Below, piece by piece: positions 16,662-24,000 of a stretch of 64,000 nt of DNA. The notes under the pieces are model-generated. The model saw only the letters and a list, made by a program, of their open reading frames with translations, did not search any database and had not been told where the DNA came from. The stretch is from Methylomonas koyamae (GTDB lineage Bacteria > Pseudomonadota > Gammaproteobacteria > Methylococcales > Methylomonadaceae). The translations under genes were made by a program, and so were the position numbers. The first letter of the stretch is position 1. Each line of letters begins with the position of its first letter. The DNA lies in assembly GCF_001644025.1 (NCBI RefSeq), contig NZ_LUUK01000172.1:1-64000 (forward strand). The letters run 5' to 3'.

Positions 16662-19600
16662 TCAAGTCGCGGCATCGATGAAGCGCTCCGCGTCCGCGGC
16701 GACCTGTCGCAGCAGCGGCTCCGGAACCCAAGGGCTTAAGCTTAGCGATACGGCTTGCACAATCAACGCAACCTGTTCGGCCGTCAGCGACGCGCGCGGC
16801 ACAATGTCGGCGTAAAGCCAGATCGCCGCTTCGTTGGGCGGCGGCGCGCGGTCCGCCCCGGCCAGCGCGGCGACCTTGTCGAGCAGGGCTAACGCCAGCA
16901 AATCCATCACGCCGGCCGTGCATTGTTGTTCCAACAACACTTGCGCCGAGCGCAGTTTTTGCAAGGCCGTTTCATGCAACGGATTGACGGGCGCGGGCTC
17001 GGCGGCGGCCTCGTACACGGCCCGCGTTTCGGCCAATGGCGAGGCGGAGCCCAACCGCTGCAAACTACGCCAGGTACGGCGGTCGATCACCGCGACCGGC
17101 AAACCGCCGTCAGACACGTTTTCGGCGGCCTCTTCGTCGCCTTCCCGCCAGCTTTCGACCACGACCAGCAAGCCGCCGGCCTTGGCGAGCACGCGTTCGA
17201 TGCGCGATCCAAAGGCGGTCTGGATGCCGGCCACGGCCAGCCTTACGCTGTCTTCGTCGTCGGCACCAGTTTCGAGCGGCACATGGACGGCGGCCGGACG
17301 CGGCGGTTCCGCTTCGGTTTCCGGAACCGCCCGCGGCTCGGGCGTTTCCACCCTGGCCGCATCGTCGGCCGGCGGGCCGCCCGCCAGATCGTCGATCAGG
17401 GTTTCCAGCATTTTCTTGGTCAGGCCGACCACGTCCTCGCTGGCGTCCGGCTCGATGACGTTGTCGAACAAATCGCGTTTGCCCTTCACCAATTGCGCGA
17501 CGCGCTGTTCGTAAGAATCCTCGGCCAGTAAAATGAAAATCTGCACCTTGTGTTTCTGGCCCAGGCGGTGAATCCTGGCGATGCGTTGATCGAGGATCGC
17601 CGGGTTCCACGGCATGTCCAGATTGATCAGCACCGTGGCTTCCTGCAGATTCAAACCGGTGGCGCCGGCATCGGTGGAAATGAACACCTGCACGGAATCG
17701 TCGCCACGAAAACGCTCCATCAACTCGCCACGCCGGTTGCTCGGCACGCCGCCGTGCAAACGCACGCAGCCCAGGCCCATGCCGCGCACCAGCGACTCGA
17801 CCATCTCGGTCATCAGCGCCCATTGCGAAAACACCACGGCCTTGCGGTTGCTTTGCAGACACAGTTCTTCCAGCAGCCGCGCCAGTTCGTCGAGTTTCGG
17901 CGAACCGACGGTTTCCTTGTCCACCAGTCCCGCCGCGTTGCAAGCCATCCGCGCTTGTTGCAAGGCCGCCAACAACCGATTGCTTTCGCCCGGCGTCAGC
18001 GGCCGGCGCTTGGCGATCTGCGCGAGCTGGCCGGCGGCGGTCAGCGCCGAGCCGTGCAACTCCTGTTGCTTGTCGTTCATCGCAATGTCCAGCGTCACTT
18101 CGGTGCGATCCGGCAACTGGTCGGCGACCAGTTTGCGGTCGCGGCGCAGCAACACCGGCGCGATGCGGCGGCGCAGCTCCGACAGGTTGCGGTAGCCGAT
18201 GACCTTGCCGCGTTCGTCGGTGACGTGAAAATCCAGCAGACAGCGCCACAGCGGCCCCAACACTCGCGCGTCCACCAACTGCAGCAGACTGTACAAATCT
18301 TCCAGGCGGTTTTCCAGCGGCGTGCCGCTGAGCACGAACACGTAGCGAGCCGGAATCAGTTTGACGGTCGAAGCCAGTTTGGTACGCCAATTCTTGATGC
18401 GCTGGGCTTCGTCGAGGATCAGCAAATCCGGCTTGAGCGCTTCGCCGATCAAGCTCAGGTCGCGCAGCACCAATTCGTAATTGAGGATGAAAAAGCTCGC
18501 ATCGGCGCGGTATTGCACGCCGCGCTGCTCCGGGCCGCCGCTGACGATTTGGGTGGAAAGTCCGGTGAACTTGGCGATTTCCCGCGCCCACTGGTGTTTC
18601 AACGACGCCGGGCAAACCACCAGGATGCGTTTGACGCCTTCATGCTCGGCCAACCAACTGCCGGCGGCGATGGCTTGCAGCGTCTTGCCCAATCCCATGT
18701 CGTCGGCCAACAAGGCCCGGCCGCGCGAAGCCAGAAACGCCACGCCGTCGACCTGATACGGAAACAGTTTGACCTTCAGCCCCGGCAGCACGCCGTTGCC
18801 CTGCTGGATTTGCCGGGTGATGTCCTGGCCGCGCAAGGCTTGCGCCGCGTCTTCGGCGCATTGCTGGGCGTAACGTACCGTGTCGTCGCCCAGCAGGAAG
18901 TCGTCGCGACCGTAAACGAGTTGCGAGCAGCGGAAGAAATCCTCCGGCAAGCGCCCCGAGAAGCGGTCTTGTTCGTCGAAGAACTCGGCCAGCAACACCG
19001 CCAAGTCTTCGGCCATATCGGCGCGGCGCTGCAGTTTCAGCACCGGCCGGGTCGCCGATTCCCAGGCCAAATAAACGAAGGACAGCGGGCAACCGGCGTC
19101 CTTCAAACGTTGGTAATGCGGTTGCTTGCGAGCATGATGCAGCACTGCCTCGATGTGCTTGCAGGTGCCGAGCCGGTTGCTGGCTAGATCGGGGCAAGTA
19201 CAGTAATTGACGCGCTGATCCAGCGAGCGAATCTGCACCTGATAGGAACGCTGCCAATGCGTCGCCGACACCAACGACGTGGCCTGCCAGATGCCGAAAC
19301 CCAGATTGCCGCTCAGCAATTTGACCCGGACTTCGTTCCGGCCCTTTTTAACGCGCTCCTGGATCGCCTCGTCCACCGCGCTATCCAGACCGGTGGTGTC
19401 GATAGTCGCGAATTGGTCGGCATAGGCATACAACGCCGCGACGGCATGGACACAGACTGTGGCTTCGGGGTGGCAATCGCAACCCACCAGCAAATTACCG
19501 TCGGCATCGGCCGCGAGCTCCAGCCAATATTGCTCGCCGTTTTCGTCCTCGACCTGAGCCGTCAGCCGACCCTCTTCCAGTCTAACGCCGATCACCCGGT

Positions 19601-19694
19601 TGTCGTTGAAATAGCGCAAACCTTGCTTGACCAAGTCTTCCGAGGCGATGGCGTGCAAACGGTCGGTGTCGTAGAGGTAAATGTCGTTGTCCAT
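16662..19694 (-). CDS. SWIM zinc-finger SNF2-family helicase
   Basis: A 1010-residue SF2 ATPase. N-terminal Cys/His clusters (GCDCHPEATVCVH near 75 and CTCPDLASNRLGTCKH near 164) are SWIM zinc fingers. The SNF2 core follows: LADDMGLGKT near 333, LILDEAQRIKNW near 428, then the C-terminal helicase lobe with STDAGATGLNLQ and RIARIHRLGQ near 710. A tail of about 250 residues is poorly conserved. Bacterial SNF2 proteins of this layout are DNA translocases thought to act on protein-DNA complexes or stalled RNA polymerase. It is monocistronic, and MDNDIYLYDTDRL is the clear start. Confidence 0.92.
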   Translation of the reverse strand: MDNDIYLYDTDRLHAIASEDLVKQGLRYFNDNRVIGVRLEEGRLTAQVEDENGEQYWLELAADADGNLLVGCDCHPEATVCVHAVAALYAYADQFATIDTTGLDSAVDEAIQERVKKGRNEVRVKLLSGNLGFGIWQATSLVSATHWQRSYQVQIRSLDQRVNYCTCPDLASNRLGTCKHIEAVLHHARKQPHYQRLKDAGCPLSFVYLAWESATRPVLKLQRRADMAEDLAVLLAEFFDEQDRFSGRLPEDFFRCSQLVYGRDDFLLGDDTVRYAQQCAEDAAQALRGQDITRQIQQGNGVLPGLKVKLFPYQVDGVAFLASRGRALLADDMGLGKTLQAIAAGSWLAEHEGVKRILVVCPASLKHQWAREIAKFTGLSTQIVSGGPEQRGVQYRADASFFILNYELVLRDLSLIGEALKPDLLILDEAQRIKNWRTKLASTVKLIPARYVFVLSGTPLENRLEDLYSLLQLVDARVLGPLWRCLLDFHVTDERGKVIGYRNLSELRRRIAPVLLRRDRKLVADQLPDRTEVTLDIAMNDKQQELHGSALTAAGQLAQIAKRRPLTPGESNRLLAALQQARMACNAAGLVDKETVGSPKLDELARLLEELCLQSNRKAVVFSQWALMTEMVESLVRGMGLGCVRLHGGVPSNRRGELMERFRGDDSVQVFISTDAGATGLNLQEATVLINLDMPWNPAILDQRIARIHRLGQKHKVQIFILLAEDSYEQRVAQLVKGKRDLFDNVIEPDASEDVVGLTKKMLETLIDDLAGGPPADDAARVETPEPRAVPETEAEPPRPAAVHVPLETGADDEDSVRLAVAGIQTAFGSRIERVLAKAGGLLVVVESWREGDEEAAENVSDGGLPVAVIDRRTWRSLQRLGSASPLAETRAVYEAAAEPAPVNPLHETALQKLRSAQVLLEQQCTAGVMDLLALALLDKVAALAGADRAPPPNEAAIWLYADIVPRASLTAEQVALIVQAVSLSLSPWVPEPLLRQVAADAERFIDAAT

Positions 19695-19845
19695 GACGGG
19701 TCCGCGGCTGGCAAAATTGCCCCGATTTTACCGCCAAGCGGCGGGAAGATGAAATTCAAACGGGGGGTACGGCGTATTCCCCGAAAAAGAAGCGCGGTGC
19801 GCCGCCTACGGAACTATAGGATGTCCGCTTCGAGCGCCGAGAAGG

Positions 19846-20050
19846 TTACAGATCATCTGGAGATAGGCCAGTATGCTTTGCAACGCGCGCCAGCATTTTG
19901 GGGCCGATTTCATCGCCATCATGGAAGGCGAAAACAAAATCGTGCCAGCCATTACGGGTAAGTGTTCTATGCGAACCGGATTGTCGTTTGATCTACCAAC
20001 CGAGTCGGAGCAGCGCCGCGAGAAGACGCTTTGCTTTGACCGATGGTCAT
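19846..20050 (-). pseudogene. hicA: hicA toxin pseudogene
   Basis: Reading the minus strand downstream of hicB gives a nearly full HicA in one frame: PSVKAKRLLAALLRLGW, an in-frame TAG at 19993-19995, then IKRQSGSHRTLTRNGWHDF, VFAFHDGDEIGPKMLARV and AKHTGLSPDDL with TAA at 19846-19848. HicA is an mRNA-degrading toxin with a dsRBD-like fold, and the catalytic His of GSH is still present. The open frame also lacks a start: the only ATG, at 20050, is in another frame and a TGA sits just upstream, as if about two bases were lost after the start. Both lesions prevent a full-length toxin. Confidence 0.85.
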
Positions 20051-20054
20051 TGGC

Positions 20055-20264
20055 TCATGCCGCAATCGGAACGGTAATATTGATGGAGCAGGGGCGGCTC
20101 TCGTTGTTTTCGAGCCGTTCAGCAATCACGCGAAGGGCGAGAACTTCAACTTTGGACACCGCTTCCAGCGAAGATGTGCCGTAAGCAAGGACACCCGGCA
20201 ACTCCAAGACCTCCGCCAACCAACGGCCATCAGATTCTTGCTCCAGTTCAATGGTGAAATTCAT
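20055..20264 (-). CDS. hicB: HicB-family antitoxin
   Basis: A 69-residue protein of the short HicB type. The partial RNase-H-like fold is recognisable from MNFTIELEQESDGRWLAEV, LPGVLAYGTSSLEAV and ALRVIAERLE. Its normal role is to bind and neutralise HicA. A strong AGGAGGG ribosome-binding site precedes the ATG at 20264. The gene order is hicB then hicA, with the toxin broken, so this is an antitoxin without its own toxin. It may persist as neutral relic or give cross-protection. Confidence 0.85.
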   Translation of the reverse strand: MNFTIELEQESDGRWLAEVLELPGVLAYGTSSLEAVSKVEVLALRVIAERLENNESRPCSINITVPIAA

Positions 20265-20622
20265 TTTGCCCTCCTGCTCAATTCATACGGATGGCTTAAT
20301 TCTACTCCCAAATTGCTATAACCCTAACCTTGGCGTTGCACGTAAACGTGGCATCAAAAGGCGTCTATCTATCCAACTTTTTCAACACCGCAAAAGTCCG
20401 AGTTCCGCATCGTCAACGCCGCAAAAGGTATGAGGTACGTACCCTACGGGACTGGCCCGCAGGGCGAAAACCAAGGACGGTTTTCGTAGCGAAAGTATCG
20501 CGGTTGCCGGTCCGCGAACCGGCGTTAAATTGGGCTTCGCGGAAGCGAAACGATTAAAACAAAAGCATTTGAATCAAAAACATGCGTCCGATTACGCTGG
20601 CGCTAATCGGACCTACGCGGAC
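20265..20622. other. Intergenic region with one palindromic repeat
   Basis: No convincing gene is seen in these 358 bases. A 75-residue open frame at 20330-20557 is Arg-rich and without family character. Single REP-like palindrome at 20587-20611 lies just downstream of the membrane-protein gene on the minus strand. A GC-rich inverted stretch around CCGGTCCGCGAACCGG (near 20508) may fold. Confidence 0.4.
20587..20611. repeat. REP-like palindrome, single copy
   Basis: A variant of the 24-bp palindrome found in pairs at 47521, 48303, 49724 and 50967, with one extra central base. Arms TCCGATTA and TAATCGGA are shared. Here only one half of the usual inverted pair is present. Confidence 0.75.
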
Positions 20623-21015
20623 TTACGATGGAGGGCCTAGAAAATAAAGTATTGACCATAATACTGCACAGGTTAGACAAAAAAGGCCATATGTGATGAC
20701 AACAAGCCGCATTCCACCACGCCATCCAAGTAACCTGCCTTCCTTGTTGGAGATTCGGTTGCTGAAAAACCAACCGCCCAGGCCCAGGTGTAAAACAAAG
20801 CTATAAAGCAGACTTAGACCGATAGGTAACGAAACATCCCAGATATTTGATGCAGCACGTCCGAGCGCGATTATAAAAAGCATCAACAAGGAAAACAAAA
20901 AGGAGTGCGTCCAGCTAACAACGGAGCCATGCATAATTCTGGCAGAAAGCTTGAGATAAGCTGAATACCAAATAGTGAACAGAACGATTGATATCAAAGG
21001 GATTATTAACTGCAT
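20623..21015 (-). CDS. Hypothetical small multi-pass membrane protein
   Basis: A 130-residue protein with about four hydrophobic helices (near 3-22, 38-56, 62-84 and 104-127) and no recognisable family motif. It is probably an inner-membrane protein. Its DNA is clearly poorer in GC than the flanking helicase genes, which suggests acquisition. A CAGGAAT ribosome-binding site precedes the start. The 37-bp element shared with the gene at 28-543 lies 13 bases upstream of the start codon. The stop sits 11 bases from a REP-like palindrome. Confidence 0.6.
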   Translation of the reverse strand: MQLIIPLISIVLFTIWYSAYLKLSARIMHGSVVSWTHSFLFSLLMLFIIALGRAASNIWDVSLPIGLSLLYSFVLHLGLGGWFFSNRISNKEGRLLGWRGGMRLVVITYGLFCLTCAVLWSILYFLGPPS

Positions 21016-21028
21016 GTGATTCCTGTTT

Positions 21029-21065
21029 GCCCAACAAGTAATTAGATAGTTTCCTTATATCATCC
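21029..21065 (-). repeat. 37-bp dispersed element, copy 2
   Basis: Partner of 590-626, with 30 of 37 positions identical and seven substitutions, no gap. On the minus strand it carries a TATAA-like stretch, then GGAAACT, and ends GTTGGGC 13 bases before the start codon at 21015. It could be a shared promoter or a mobile-element end. Confidence 0.55.
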
Positions 21066-21092
21066 CCGATATTCCGCGGGCAACACAACCCA

Positions 21093-24000
21093 TCAACTAA
21101 CCCAATACTCAATCTCAACCAACACCACCTCCCACCTCTCGCACCGCAATTCACCCGAATCCCCCGGCTTCCGCTGCCGAGCCAAAATCCCAGCAACGCG
21201 AACCGCGACGATAGTGCCTTGCGGCGGAACGAAGGCCTGCGCCATGCGGGTGACGGTTGTGCCGTTGGCGTCGGCGAGTTCCCAGCCGAGTTTGCCGTCG
21301 CCGCGTGGGCGCAGGGTTAGCGGGTCGCCGTAGTCCAAGGCGGCGATGGCGCGGTGGATGGCATGGTTGGCGGCGAAGTAGCCGGGCCAGGACAGGACGA
21401 CCTGTTCCGGACCGGCCAGCCAGCGACGTTGCCGGGTTTCCGGGATTTCGCTGACCGATTCGACGCTGCTGGTCAGGCACAGCGGCGCGCAGTCGGCGAT
21501 GAAGGCGTGGCGGCCGCCTAGTCTTTGGCACAGGGTCAAGGTCTGGCGGGCGCGGGTCATTGCTACGTAGAACAGGCGGCGTTCGTCGTCGCTGGTCTGT
21601 TGCCAGCCGCCGGCATCCAGGATCAGGACGTGGTCGAATTCCAAACCCTTGGCGCGGTGGGCGGTCAGCAGCAATAGCGGTGCGTGCGGGCCGTCGGCGA
21701 AACGGGCTTGGCGACCGCTGCCGAATTCGTAGAGGGCTTCGATCAGGTCGGCGGCGACTAAGCGGCCCTGCCCCCTCACCCCCGGCCCCTCCCGGCAACC
21801 GTTCCGGACGTTGCTCTCACTCCTGCTTCCTTTCAGTCGTCCCCCAGGGAGAGGGGAGATGAAAGGCACGTTGTCTGTAGAACTCACTTCGGCGTCTGCG
21901 ATGAATTGTGCCAACATCGCCCGGTAGGGATGGCTGATAGCCTCGGTAACCGACTGGCCGTAGCGGCGGCGAAACCAGCGGGATAGGGAGCCCGGGCGTA
22001 TCAATACGCGCCGGCTACTGCTCTCCCGGCGGCGTCCCTCTTTTGGCAAGCGCCCTTCGACTGGCTCAGGGCGAACGGATTTCCGGGACTGACCCGACAG
22101 CAAAGCCAACAACGCCGCCCCTTCGCGAGTGCCGTGCAAGGCCGGCAACTCGTCGTCGCGCAGCATTCGGGCCGGAATTGCCTGACTGCGGCACAGCGCT
22201 GCCAAGGGTTCCAGGGCTTGCCAGTGACGGGCGATCACCGCGAAGCGGCCCCAATGAGCAGGGCGTTCGCCAAAACGCAACGCGTTCAAGCGCTTCAATT
22301 CGGCCAGCGCTGCCGCCAATTCCGCGCCGGTTGACGACGGGGTTTTCAGGATATGCACCCGGCCCAGTGTCAACGGGTCCAGCGCCTCGAATTCGCCGCC
22401 GGCCGACTGGTCGCGGCGGAAGTGGTCGACGCGGATAAGCTGCTCGCGCTTCATGCGTTCCTTGGCGCCAGTTATGACGCGGTTGGCGCAGGCGATGATC
22501 TGCCCGGTGGAGCGGTAATTTTCCACCAGGTAACACACCTTGGCCTGATAATCGACTTCGAACTGGCGGATGAAACGCACGTTGGCGGCATTGAAGGCGT
22601 AGATGTTTTGATCGTCGTCGCCGACCGCCATCAAGGTCAATTTATCGTCGGCACCGCTCAAGGTTCGGCCGGCAAGAGCACTGATCAAGTCGTAATGGTC
22701 GGCGTTGATGTCCTGGTACTCGTCAACCAACACGTAACGCAAGCCGGCCAGCAAACGGTCGCGGCGCGCCGAGGCGCCGGCTTCTTCATTTTCATCGGCG
22801 CGGCGCAAGTTGGCGGCGGCGTTTTTGATCACCGCGGCAAAGTCCACCACTTCGCCGCGCTCGGCGGCCACCGCGCAACTGGTGCCGGTCAGGCGCAGGG
22901 CCAGGGTGTGCAGGGTTTGCACGGTGACGCCGGCGGCATCGGCGCCGGCCAAGGCCCACAGCCTGCGGCGTATTTCAACCGCCGCCGCCCGATTGTAAGT
23001 CAGCACCATGATCGCATCCGGCGCGACCAGCGCCTCGCGCAGCAGCCAGGCCACGCGATGGACGATAACCTTAGTCTTGCCGGCGCCGGGTCCGGCCAGC
23101 ACCAGTAAATTGGCGTCCGGCGGCGCGGCGACGATGGCTTGCTGCTCGGGATTTTTCAGGTCGGTGAGGATGCGGCGGTGGGCGGCCTCGCTGGTTGCCA
23201 TTTCCAGGATGTCCTCGCGGCCGGCGAAATAGCGGCGCACGAATTCGGCCCGTTCCATACCAAAGTAATCGACGATGAAACTCATCGCCGCCTGGATCTT
23301 GCCCAGCGCCAGCTTGGCGTATTCGGCCATCACGTGCACCTGGATGATCTTGTCCTTGTAATGCAAAGCCAGCTCGGCGTAATCGGCATTCTTAAACTGG
23401 CGGCGGCGCGCCTCGGGATTCAGTTGAATATGCATCGCCGAACGGAAAATCGCCTTGCCGCGCGCCAAGTGCAAGACCTCGTTGGCGTCCAGATACAGCA
23501 ACGCGGCGGCCAGCGCCCGTTGCCAGTCGCTGATTTCCAGGTCTTGCAAGGTCAAATCGCTTTGCAAGGCGGCTTCCAACACGCCCTGTTTGCAGGTCAC
23601 CAACAGATTGTTGCCCTGGCGCAGCCCGGCGAAATAGCCGACCAGGGCCTGAGCCAGCCGCATGCGCTTGGCGCGGATGTGCTCGATTTGCCGCCAGTCG
23701 CGCAACAGCTTGACGTAGCGGTGGTCCGGGCCGCCGGGGCGCAACGCAAAAAAGCCGCGCCGGGATTTGTCGCCGTCGTCGCCGAAAGTTTCGGCAAAAG
23801 CTTTCAGCAAGCGGGTCAAACGATCCGGTTCCAATTCGACGCCGGCGTCGCGGCGCAAGGTGTCGCACAAGCGGCGCATTTGCAGCATCTGCCATTGTTC
23901 CAGATCTGCATCCGGCGCGGCTTCGCGTAGGCAGTTGACCAGCGCGTCCTCCAGTTTGACAAGGTCGGCCAGCCTATCGACGGTGTCCGGGTCGCGGTAA

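Noticed and set aside
17550..19187. 545-residue open frame antisense to the SNF2 helicase
   Set aside because: Its Gln/Arg/His-rich composition is typical of a shadow in GC-rich DNA, and the opposing frame has all helicase motifs.
20330..20557. 75-residue open frame between hicB and the membrane-protein gene
   Set aside because: Basic composition, no homologue recognised, and flanked by repeat sequence.
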